DNA of 64,000 nucleotides from Nocardia pseudobrasiliensis NBRC 108224 (GTDB lineage Bacteria; Actinomycetota; Actinomycetes; Mycobacteriales; Mycobacteriaceae): the NCBI RefSeq assembly GCF_001613105.1, contig NZ_BDBS01000004.1, positions 400,843 through 464,842 of the forward strand, written 5' to 3'. The position numbers were made by a program, and so were the translations under genes. Of this stretch, positions 45,966 to 54,610 are shown in pieces. The number at the start of each line of letters is the position of its first letter. The stretch's first letter is position 1. The notes beneath the pieces are model-generated. The model did not search any database. It saw only the letters and a program-made list of their open reading frames with translations, and had not been told where the DNA came from.

Positions 45966-48900
45966 TCACTTCATCTCCGCCGGAATGGATCGGGTCCACC
46001 GCCGCAGCGCCGGTTCCGCAGCATCGGACCGACGGAACGCAGCCTGAATATTGCTTTCGAGTAACCACCGATCCGACTCGGACACCTGCACCAGCCCCGC
46101 CGCGGATCCCCGCAGTCGCGCGGCAATCCGGTTCAGTTGGTTCTGGCGCTCCTGTTTCGACGTCCCGAACAGCCACCGCTCGGATTTCCAGCGGTCGATA
46201 TCGACACTTTCGGCAATGAACTTGTCGGTGAAGACACCGGCCTCCTCCCGCATCGCTTTCAGCACCGCATCGCCGCTCAACTTCTGTTGCAGCTCGGCCA
46301 GTTTGGCCTGGATCTTGCGGTCAGTGCGACGCAGGACGGTCTGCGGGTCGGTGGTATCCTGCTCGTCCGCCTCGCCGTTCGGACGGCCCGGACTCCCCTG
46401 TTCCGCACGGAATTTCAGCTCCTGATCGACGGTCTGCACAGCCGCATTGTGCAGCACGATCGCCTTCTCGGCCTCGTACTGCTGCGTGATCGCGACATAC
46501 GCAGCCTGCAGCCGCCCTTCGAGGCCGCCGGACTCCTTCACATATTTCTCCCAGGCGGACTTGCGGGCTTGCTCGAAATCGGCCAGAGAGGGAATCTGAG
46601 CCTGCTTCCACTGATTGACGAAGAAATCCACCACGGCGTAGACAACGACCGCTGGCCACAGCGGTGACAGGGCCAGGGCATCCATGGCGAGGCATTTCGT
46701 CAACTCCAGGGCATTCTGCCCGGTGCTGCTGCGGTCGCTGTCGGCTGTGGCCCGCACCGCACAACCCACGAACGGCACGATGGCGGTGATTGCTGCCGCC
46801 TTGTCCCAGCTGGCGGCATCGTCGCTGCTGAAGGTGTCGTACATTCCCTTGGCCCACAACGCCACACCCGCCGCCGCGGCGGCACCGCCAGCCGCCTTGC
46901 CCGCCGTACGGAGATTGTTGGTGAACTTCGCCTTTGTCTGCGGGGACAGCTTCATGTACCCCTCGAATCGCACGTGAATATCACGCGGCGACACCACCGA
47001 ACCGTTCCGCGCCACCACCCGGAGGCCGTGCTGTCCGGCCAGGCGTTGGAACTCCTCGGCGATCCGCGCCTCCCGCTGTGCCTGTAGCTGCTGCCCCACC
47101 CGCGACGGGACGCGTTCGGGCTCCGGTTTCGGCGCAGATTCCTCGGTCGGCGGCCGAGATTCTTCCCCGCCAGGCGGACAGGCGTCCACGGCTCGCTTGC
47201 ACCGGACCGGATCGGCGGGCTTCGGCTCCGAATCGGACGGATCGGCGTGCACGGCAGGCGGATTCGCACGGCCGCCCGGCGGGTCGAGTTCGACCTCGAT
47301 GCGCGCCGAGCGGCGCGCCTCCTTCGGCACCTCGGATGTGCGCCCTTCGGCCCGGATCTCGATCCCGCGTGGGTCGTCGTAGAACTTCTTGATGGCGGAA
47401 CTCGTGGCCTCGTCGACGCCTTGGAGCTGCTGGCCGATCTCCTTTATCAGCAGCTCGCGCGTCTTCTCCGCCCGCAGCTGTGCGGTCTGCCGTGCGGACT
47501 CCTCCCGGCCGCCTGGCGGCAGCAGGCTACCGTTGCCATAACCGATGATCACAACCTTGGGCAGCTGCGGCAACCCCGCGGCGTGCCGCTGGACGGCCGC
47601 CTTCACGATCTTCGTCGCCGACTCGGCGATCTCCTTGGTGCGCACCGGTTCTTTGGCGCCTTCGTCGAACCGCACCACCGTGGACACCGAGCGCTCGGGG
47701 GTGAAGTAGAAGTTGCCGGTCCCCTCGAATATCCGGGTAAGGTTGGCAACGGTCTCCTTCGGCAATGGCACACCGATCGCCGAAACCCGCTCCGGCACCA
47801 CGCCTTTCGGCAGCGTCTCACGGAAGAACCGCAGGGCGTCGTTCCAGACCGCGATCCGTTCGGTCTCGGGCAGTTTGTCGATCACCTGCGCGGCGGCAGG
47901 CAGGAACACCACCCCTTCCCGATTGGCGAATTCGCGATGCAGATTCACCACCGCGGATCGCAAGGCGGCCGCCACCTCCTCTGGCGACGCCTGGCTCTGG
48001 GCGGGCGGTTTCAGCCAGCTCTGCGCCGAATCGACCTGAACCACATCATGAGGCACCGTCTCCAGCTGCCGCCGAGGTTCCGCACCGTCACGCCCCAGCC
48101 GTCGCGCCAACTCGTCGAAATTGCCGGAGGTGGGTCCGGTGCGTTCGATCGTCTCGAGTCGAGGGTCGAACTCCACTTCATTGGCCATTCGAACCACATT
48201 CTGGTTTTCCGGCTTCTCCCAGTCGCGCATATCGCGCCGGGTGACGTTCTCGAATCTGATCCGACCGAAGCTCTTGGTGAAGTTCCCCTCGAGGATCCGC
48301 AAATATACGTCGGTGGCCTTGGTGTTCGCCGCCGAAACGATGACCGAATTGTTGAGCATGCCCAGCCGCTCGACGGACAGTGCGAATCCGTCACGCGAGC
48401 CGGCGATCCGGTCCACGGTCACTACCACCTTCGGCTTGACGAGATTGTCACCGTCGGTATATGCACCGCCGAATCGGTGCAGGATCTCCACCCGGGCGAT
48501 ATCACTGGCCGAGGCATAACCGGTACCGGTGCCCCGGGCCCGCTCGGTCAGCACGTGCGGCGCCAAACGCATGGGCGCTGCCGCGGAGAACACCTCGTCC
48601 ACATTGATCAGCCGTATCTTCTCCTTATCCGCCCAGCTCAGCATGTCCGCAACCTGCTGTCGACGCCCGGCCAGCTCCTGCTTCGACCGACGCGCCGCCT
48701 GCACCTCGGCGACTTCGGCGCGAGACACGTCGGTCCACAGCTGGAATTCGAAGTCCGGATTCGCCTGCCTACCCGCGGCGAGATTCTTCTTGAACTTCTC
48801 TCGCGGGCCGCCGTCGTCGTACAGCGGTCCACCGAACCAGATGCTGTGCACCAGATGCGGAATCTCATGTGCCGCACCACTACCCGACACCTTCGCCGCG

Positions 48901-49289
48901 CGCTGTGCCAGGGCGGCCGGCCGCAGCCGCTCCGCCGTCGGCACCGGTCGGGTCAGATCGAGTCGGGCGAAGAATTCCGATCGCTGCGGAGCCGACAGTG
49001 CCGAAAAGTCGTATCCCGCCAGGAATTCCGGCGGCTGCGGCGCCTTCCGAACCCCGAACGGATCCGCACCGAGCACCTTGACGTGGTCATCAAGAGTAGC
49101 CGGTGTATTCCCTTCCGGCGCCACCGGATCGGCGTGCACCACCGCGGGCGGCAGCACCACATCGACGGTACTCACCCCGTAGCATCCGATGAGACCGACC
49201 ATGGCCAATTTCTGCAGCTGCGCCGCCGCTTGGACGGTTCGTCTGTTTCGACCGCGCCGAGCACGCTGGGTCGCTGATGTGGTCAACAA
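45966..49289 (-). CDS. Secreted multidomain toxin candidate: TcdA/TcdB-type glycosyltransferase plus translocation-like region
   Basis: An intact 1107-residue protein. A basic head and signal sequence end AVVHA-DP (about 1-53). Residues about 140-400 are a GT-A glycosyltransferase like the catalytic domain of clostridial glucosylating toxins. IWFGG Trp151 corresponds to TcdB Trp102, ASDIAR gives Asp263 and Arg266 (TcdB Asp270/Arg273), and TDGD gives Asp279 and Asp281 (the DxD at 286/288). Residues about 575-670 look OmpA-like (RAEKTRELL, ending ARIEVEL). A Pro/Glu linker carries RCKRAVDAC (696-704). Residues about 785-900 contain two hydrophobic segments, AAAITAIVPFVGCAV and LSPLWPAVVVYAVVDFFV, resembling the DT translocation hairpin. 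The C-terminus is coiled coil. The TTG start has GGAAGGA upstream. Target unknown; no immunity gene is obvious. Confidence 0.8.
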   Translation of the reverse strand: MLTTSATQRARRGRNRRTVQAAAQLQKLAMVGLIGCYGVSTVDVVLPPAVVHADPVAPEGNTPATLDDHVKVLGADPFGVRKAPQPPEFLAGYDFSALSAPQRSEFFARLDLTRPVPTAERLRPAALAQRAAKVSGSGAAHEIPHLVHSIWFGGPLYDDGGPREKFKKNLAAGRQANPDFEFQLWTDVSRAEVAEVQAARRSKQELAGRRQQVADMLSWADKEKIRLINVDEVFSAAAPMRLAPHVLTERARGTGTGYASASDIARVEILHRFGGAYTDGDNLVKPKVVVTVDRIAGSRDGFALSVERLGMLNNSVIVSAANTKATDVYLRILEGNFTKSFGRIRFENVTRRDMRDWEKPENQNVVRMANEVEFDPRLETIERTGPTSGNFDELARRLGRDGAEPRRQLETVPHDVVQVDSAQSWLKPPAQSQASPEEVAAALRSAVVNLHREFANREGVVFLPAAAQVIDKLPETERIAVWNDALRFFRETLPKGVVPERVSAIGVPLPKETVANLTRIFEGTGNFYFTPERSVSTVVRFDEGAKEPVRTKEIAESATKIVKAAVQRHAAGLPQLPKVVIIGYGNGSLLPPGGREESARQTAQLRAEKTRELLIKEIGQQLQGVDEATSSAIKKFYDDPRGIEIRAEGRTSEVPKEARRSARIEVELDPPGGRANPPAVHADPSDSEPKPADPVRCKRAVDACPPGGEESRPPTEESAPKPEPERVPSRVGQQLQAQREARIAEEFQRLAGQHGLRVVARNGSVVSPRDIHVRFEGYMKLSPQTKAKFTNNLRTAGKAAGGAAAAAGVALWAKGMYDTFSSDDAASWDKAAAITAIVPFVGCAVRATADSDRSSTGQNALELTKCLAMDALALSPLWPAVVVYAVVDFFVNQWKQAQIPSLADFEQARKSAWEKYVKESGGLEGRLQAAYVAITQQYEAEKAIVLHNAAVQTVDQELKFRAEQGSPGRPNGEADEQDTTDPQTVLRRTDRKIQAKLAELQQKLSGDAVLKAMREEAGVFTDKFIAESVDIDRWKSERWLFGTSKQERQNQLNRIAARLRGSAAGLVQVSESDRWLLESNIQAAFRRSDAAEPALRRWTRSIPAEMK

Positions 49290-49389
49290 TTAGCATTCCT
49301 TCCCGAAAAAAGAACAACAACACACACCAGACCGGCATGGCGGTACCCCGCATGGGCACACGAATGCCGTTCCCGGTGAATGTGAATTA

Positions 49390-49569
49390 ATGAGGCACCG
49401 GTTCGACAACCGCATCGTCCACGCCGACATCGAGATCGAATACGACCGCATCTACGTGGCCGACGAAACGACCGCGGCACGCGTGCTCTCGCACGACTCG
49501 AACCGGTACTCATCGTACAAATGGGATGTAATGCGACCAAAGAACTTCAGCTGGACGTCAACAGGATGA
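49390..49569 (+). CDS. Small hypothetical protein, 59 aa
   Basis: MRHRFDNRIVHADIEIEYDR to NFSWTSTG, with good coding character but no clear ribosome-binding site. It is divergent from the toxin candidate, whose start is 100 bp away. It may be a fragment of a larger gene. An immunity role is conceivable but unsupported. Confidence 0.4.
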   Translation: MRHRFDNRIVHADIEIEYDRIYVADETTAARVLSHDSNRYSSYKWDVMRPKNFSWTSTG

Positions 49570-49809
49570 AGAATCGCTTCGACAACTTGCCATGCAGCGC
49601 TCTTGTGCGCGGTCACGCAAACTGCGCGGGGCGGTCCGCGCCCATGAGCACGAACCGCCCCGGAGCCGACGGCGCGCGTCGACCGGACCAGAACCCCCGC
49701 TCCTCCCCGCACTCACGGCATTCTTCGACGACATCCTTGTCATGGCCGAAGCCAAGTGAATCGCCCGGTGTTTTGTGTGCACCCCTTTCCTCGAGAGGAT
49801 GTGCAGATC

Positions 49810-50720
49810 ATGCCAGCGAAGTTCGATGCAGCGACCCGCGCGAAGGCCGTGCGGTTGGTTCTCGATCATCGTGAGAACTATCCGACCGAGTGTGCCGCGA
49901 TCAAGGCGGTATCGTCGCGATTGGGGATGACCGCGGAGGCCTGACGAAAGTGGATCCGTCAGACCGAGATCAACCGGGGTGAGGCCGGGGGAACTTCGAC
50001 CGAGGCGGCGCGGATCATCCGTGAACAGAAACGCAAGATCGCAGAACTCGAGCAGACGATCGAAATCCTGTCGGCAGCAACAAGTTCTTCGCGCGGGCGA
50101 GCGACCCGCGACAGAAGTAGTCTGCACGTTCATCGCCGAGCATCGAGCTCGGTTCGGGGTCGCTCCGATCTGCCGTGCGCTGACCGCGCACGGCGTCAAG
50201 ATCGCTGATGGACGCGCCGGACCGAATCGGCCGGGACTTCACCGCGCAGACGCCGAATCAGCGCAGGTGTGGCGACAACACCTACGTCAAGACCTGGGCA
50301 GGGAGGGCGTATGTGGCCACCGTAATCGACCTGCACGACCGCGCGGTGGTCCCGCTGGGCCATCGCCGAGCACATGCACACTTCGCTGGTGATCGATGCC
50401 CTCGCCAGGGCACTCGCGCGCCATCTGCCCGGCAAACGTGTTGTGTACCATTGCGATTGCGGCAGTAAATATACGTCCACCGAATTCACCGCTTCTGCAC
50501 GAACAACGGCGTAAAACGGTCACTCGGACGCACGGGATCATGTTTTGACAATGCCGTCGCCGAATCGTTCTTCGCGACCTACAAGAAGGAACTCGTCCAT
50601 ACGCGGCCATGGCCGACGCTCAAGGCTCTGAAGGAGACGTTCGATTGGATCGAATTTCACTACAACGCAATTCACCCGCGCACGACGCCCGGCTGGTTGG
50701 CACCAAGGCAATACGAGTAA
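49810..50720 (+). pseudogene. IS3-family transposase (orfA-orfB), degenerate
   Basis: orfA starts MPAKFDAATRAKAVRLVLDH at 49810 and is cut by a TGA (TAEA-stop-RKWIRQTEI), then continues AARIIREQKRKIAELEQTIEIL. orfB pieces lie in several frames: CTFIAEHRARFGVAPICRAL, DFTAQTPNQRRCGDNTYVKTW with GRAYVATVIDLHDRAVV (catalytic Asp), and finally YKKELVHTRPWPTLKALKETFDWIEFHYNAIHPR to 50720. A dead copy. Confidence 0.85.
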
Positions 50721-51129
50721 GGTTACAGAGAAATCAGTCAGATCGCGGCTTGATCCCGAGTCCAAGAAATCGGGAACACTCCACTTGAAGACCGCGCACG
50801 CTGCACACCCCGAGCGCGCTCCGGTAACCCCGATACCATCGAGCTAGCGGTGGATTCGACCCCCACATCGCGAACTCCCTCGAGTAGGTGATCTACCCTT
50901 CGAGGGTAATGGCGAAGAATATCAGGAAGCCAGCTTCCGGTTCATCGCCCACATACCAAGGCCACGTCCGGCTGGGTTGCCAGGATGAGCCACTGACTAT
51001 GGGGATTCGTCCACAACCCTAGTGCTCCATCTGCGTAACGTGAGCACACGATGGAGCAGAGCGGTGTCGACGGTCTCGGGTAGGCCGGTCGTCCAGATCG
51101 CGTCGATCTGCTCGACCAGATCGGCTCCT
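50721..51129. other. Gene-free stretch between two transposase relics
   Basis: About 400 bp with no gene. An imperfect hairpin (CCCTCGAGTAG ... CTACCCTTCGAGGG) lies near 50877-50906. Confidence 0.45.
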
Positions 51130-51473
51130 TCCGCTCGCCGCGCCCACGCCACGCTTCGATCGAACAGCTGCGGTTCGATCACTGCGACAACTTCTCCCCG
51201 CACAAGCGCCGCGAGGTGCTCGACTGGTGCGCAGGCAACGACGTTGAGCTGGTGTTCCTGCCCACCTATTCCAGCTGGTTGAACTGGATCGAGTCCGAGT
51301 TCACCGCACTGCGATACTTCGCCCTCAACGGCACCGACCACCGCAGCCACGGCGAACAAGACGACGCCATCGGCGCCTACATCCGCTGGCGCAACCAGCA
51401 CGCCCAACCCAAACGCGACTTCGCCGTCGACTCGAAGATTCGGCTACCGGATTACCTACCGTACGTAGCTTGA
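51130..51473 (+). pseudogene. IS630-family transposase, C-terminal fragment
   Basis: RFDHCDNFSPHKRREVLDW then VFLPTYSSWLNWIESEFTAL hold the second Asp and the Glu of the DDE site of IS630/DDE_3 transposases. It ends LPDYLPYVA. The first two-thirds of the gene is missing. Confidence 0.8.
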
Positions 51474-51477
51474 CGCG

Positions 51478-52857
51478 GCACTAGGCGGTCGATTCGACCC
51501 GCAGAACACCGCCCACACCATGATGATGAACATGCTCGGCGGCATGAGCCAGTCCGAGCGTCAGCACGTCCAGCAGCGCACCCGGGCCGCCATGGGCGCC
51601 CAGGTTCTCAATGAGGGTCGCCATCAGGGCGGCCGGGCGCCCTACGGCTACACCGCCATCGACGGAGCACCGCATCCGAACCCCAGCCGAGCCGCCGCGG
51701 GCCTCAAGCTTCGAATTCTCGTCATGGACGAACAAGCCGCCGCCGTGGTGCAACGCATCTTTCGCACGTACATTGCGGGGACCGGCCTCAAGGCCATCGC
51801 CAACATGCTCAACCACGAGGGCATCCCCTGCCCATCAGCACACCGGCCGGAACAGAACACCCACCGATCCGGCGACGGCTGGCAAATGACCACAGTCGCC
51901 GCCATTCTGGACAACCCCCGATACACCGGGTACGCAGTGTCCGGCCGGGCAACCAAACACGAAGAGCTCGTAGACCCCGACGACGTAGCCGCCGGCCACA
52001 TCGTGCGCTTCCGACGCTCCTCCCCCGACCGAATCATCCGATCACGCAGGCCCGCGCACCCGTCCATCGTGTCCGTCGCCACCTTCACCGAAGCCCAACT
52101 GGTTCGCCGCCGTCGCGCAGCGTCCGGCAACCGGGCGCGGACTCGCCTCGAACGCACACGCTTGAACACCGGCCCACGCGTGTATGAGCTGCGAGGCCGG
52201 ATCCGTTGCGACATCTGCGACCGCAAAATGCAAGGCGAAACCCCGAACGGCGGCGTGTACTACAGATGCGTCGCCCGAACCCTCCCACCCGGAAGTCCGG
52301 CACACGCCGACCACCCGAAAACCGTGAACTTGCGGGAAGCGCTCCTCACCCACCCGCTCAACGCCTGGATCGCCGAACGCTTCAGCCCGCACCACAGGTC
52401 CCAGACCATCGAGACCCTCGTTGCCTCACAAACCGACGACGACAATGACATTCGCCGCCAAATCCTACGCCGCCGACTCAACGACGCCGAGACCAAACTG
52501 GATCGACATCGCACCGCCCTCGAGGCAGGCGTCGATCCAGCCGTACTCGTCGACGCGATCAACGCCGCCCAAGCGGAAAAGGCCGCAGCCCAAGGAGAAT
52601 TGGACCAGATGCCGCACGTCATCAAGCTCTCGGCACTCGAGTTCGAGAAGCTGATCGACTCCTTCGGCGACATCGCCGCCGTCCTCGACGCAGGCACTCC
52701 GTACGACCGAGCCGCCCTGGACGCAGCGCTGAATCTGGAGATCCGCTACCGGCCGCGCGAGCAAGTCGCGGCAGTCAGCGTGCGTGTGGTTAATACTGGT
52801 GTCCGGAGGGGGACACATACTTCAACCACACAGATCGACGTGCGGAAATGTGCGTAA
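51478..52857 (+). pseudogene. Large serine recombinase lacking its catalytic domain
   Basis: The frame begins GGRFDPQNTAHTMMMNMLGGMSQSERQHV, the end of the resolvase domain, immediately after the IS630 relic. The Recombinase domain follows (GGRAPYGYTAI, TGLKAIANMLNHEGIP, AILDNPRYTGYAV), then the zinc ribbon CDICDRKMQG and YYRC, and a coiled coil (RRQILRRRLNDAETKLDRH). The catalytic serine region, about 150 residues, is absent, so the protein cannot recombine DNA. The C-terminal part is otherwise intact. The first ATG is at 51520. Confidence 0.85.
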
Positions 52858-53251
52858 TCGGTATTCGCGCACACGATGCACCGGCGCAGTCCCTGTCGAT
52901 CAATCCCTCACCTACCGCCCTCCTCATTCCGGCGGCGAGCTCACCGGCTCCTCCCGCCAGCGCCACGGCCTCCGCCCCCATCAAGCGGAGAATCTCCCCA
53001 CCGACGACAGATCGAGCGCACCGATCCACCGACAAGCAAACACCCTGCTCGGCGTGTCGACACACCGACAGGACCGCAAGTTTCGACACCGAAGCAACAG
53101 CTCAGCAAACCCGCCGACCATCCAGCATTACCGCAACCACAACTACGGAGCCCCGGCCGATCAGCCCGCATGTGTACTTCTGGCGTCGCGGGCGGAAAGT
53201 TCCTGTTCGCCGGTCGTGTGATCACCGGCGGCGCGTCGTGCGGGACTGGGC
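52858..53251. other. Gene-free stretch
   Basis: About 390 bp after the recombinase. Open frames here are Pro/Ser/Arg-rich and appear to be chance. Nothing identified. Confidence 0.45.
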
Positions 53252-53310
53252 GGATGAGGGTCACAAGGTCAACAAGATAGCGAACAACAGCGGTACATCA
53301 TGTCAACGCG
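53252..53310 (+). repeat. 59-bp inverted repeat, left copy
   Basis: Reverse complement of 63706-63764 with one mismatch. It bounds the terpenoid island on the left. The stretch includes CACAAGGTCAACAAGATAG. It may be a transposon end or part of a transposase gene. Confidence 0.8.
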
Positions 53311-53394
53311 TGAGGTAGCTGGAGAACGTGTCTTACCGAGATGCGATCAGTCGGTACGCCTGTCCGCTGCTTGCGTGGATGTTCGTGCGTGACG

Positions 53395-53532
53395 GCCCGC
53401 GCGGCAATGCATTGCGCGGTCCTTGTCGTTGGCATGTCTGGCGAGCGGTTCTTCGGCACCTTGAACCGGTTCCGCGTCATTTACAACACTGTCCGGCCGC
53501 ATCCGATGCTCGGTGACCCCCCGCTGGGCTGA
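53395..53532 (+). pseudogene. Transposase integrase-core C-terminal fragment
   Basis: GERFFGTLNRFRVIYNTVRPHPMLG matches the end of rve-type (IS3/IS481-like) transposases. A related end (HRFRAIYNTIRPHQALG) is at 56775-56897 in the same orientation, so the two flank the cis-prenyltransferase/terpene synthase pair. Confidence 0.65.
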
Positions 53533-53842
53533 GGGCATTTGATCGGCTTCTGGCTAAGCCCGAGCCTCAGACAGCGGGCGATCATTCATGTTGACGTTTC
53601 GGCACTGTAAAGACTGGCCGGTTCCCAGGCAGCCGGGCTCAGGACCGTTCCAAGAGCGCTATGCGGCGGGTGCATACTCTCTATGCGTTGCGTGCGCTTC
53701 CCAATGTGGGTCGGTTAGTGGACGCTGAAATAGGCTCGATGGACCCTCGGCAGCCTTATTGAGCTACGACGTGTTTTATTTCAGCTCCAGGCTCACCGGG
53801 CTTCGAGCGAGCGGACTGGCTTCGCGGGAAGGTGCGGCGACC

Positions 53843-54556
53843 ATGTTTGCATCGGGGTGTCGAATTGAGCGCAACTTGCCTCAGCATATCGGCGTGATCC
53901 TTGACGGCAACCGGCGCTGGGCCGAGCGCCACGGTGTGTCGCTCACGAACGCGTATATGCGGGGAGCCGTGCGGGTCGGTGAGTTAGTGAGCCTGTGCGA
54001 GGAGGCGCGGATTCCGGTCGTCACGGTATTTGCTTTATCTCGAGACAACATGAAACGCGACCCCGTCGCCATCGGTAACATCCTTGCCGCATTGGCCGTG
54101 GGGCTAAGCAAAATCGCTGCAACAGGCCGATGGCACGTCCGCCCCATAGGTGATCTGGGCTTTCTCCCCTCTGCTCAGACCAGCCAGCTGCGGATCATTA
54201 CGGATCGCACATCTGATCGGTCCTGGGGGACGCTCAACGTCGCTATCGCCTACGACGGGCGAGCCGATATTGTGGAAGCCGTACAAAAGCTGATTCAAGA
54301 CCGAAACCCCGAAATGCCGTCCGCAGCGGCCGTAAGCGAGGCGGACTTAGACCGCCACCTGTCGACAGCCGGGCAACCCGACATCGATCTCGTCATCCGT
54401 ACTTCGGGCGAGCATCGTTTGTCCGGGTTCATGCCCTGGCAGGCCGCCTACGCCGAGTATTACGTCACTACCACGGCTTGGCCGGATTTCTCCGCTGCGG
54501 TTTTCGCGGACGCGCTCAACTGGTACTGCGCGCGCGAGCGGCGTTTCGGCAGCTGA
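53843..54556 (+). CDS. cis-Prenyltransferase (undecaprenyl/short-chain Z-prenyl diphosphate synthase family)
   Basis: A 237-residue cis-prenyltransferase, condensing isopentenyl diphosphate with an allylic diphosphate in Z configuration. HIGVILDGNRRWAERHG holds the catalytic Asp21; FALSRDNMKR matches the FSxxNxxR segment; RTSGEHRLSGFMPWQ (187-200) and the W-P-D-F end bind the diphosphate and magnesium. The usual YGGR is YDGR (138-141), an oddity. I chose the ATG at 53843, with GGGAAGG ten bases upstream; a TTG at 53759 is possible. It lies 54 bp before the terpene synthase on the same strand. Rather than cell-wall undecaprenyl synthesis, it probably supplies a Z-prenyl substrate to that enzyme, or makes a branched product like cyclolavandulyl synthase. 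Inference. Confidence 0.87.
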   Translation: MFASGCRIERNLPQHIGVILDGNRRWAERHGVSLTNAYMRGAVRVGELVSLCEEARIPVVTVFALSRDNMKRDPVAIGNILAALAVGLSKIAATGRWHVRPIGDLGFLPSAQTSQLRIITDRTSDRSWGTLNVAIAYDGRADIVEAVQKLIQDRNPEMPSAAAVSEADLDRHLSTAGQPDIDLVIRTSGEHRLSGFMPWQAAYAEYYVTTTAWPDFSAAVFADALNWYCARERRFGS

Positions 54557-54610
54557 TCTTGTCGCGATCGTATCCGCTCTCCGCCAACAATGTCATCGAA
54601 AGGTTGCGCC

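Noticed and set aside
47247..49277. 676-codon open frame on the plus strand opposite the toxin candidate
   Set aside because: It mirrors the GC-rich third positions of the real gene, has an Arg/His/Leu-rich composition without domains, and lacks a ribosome-binding site.
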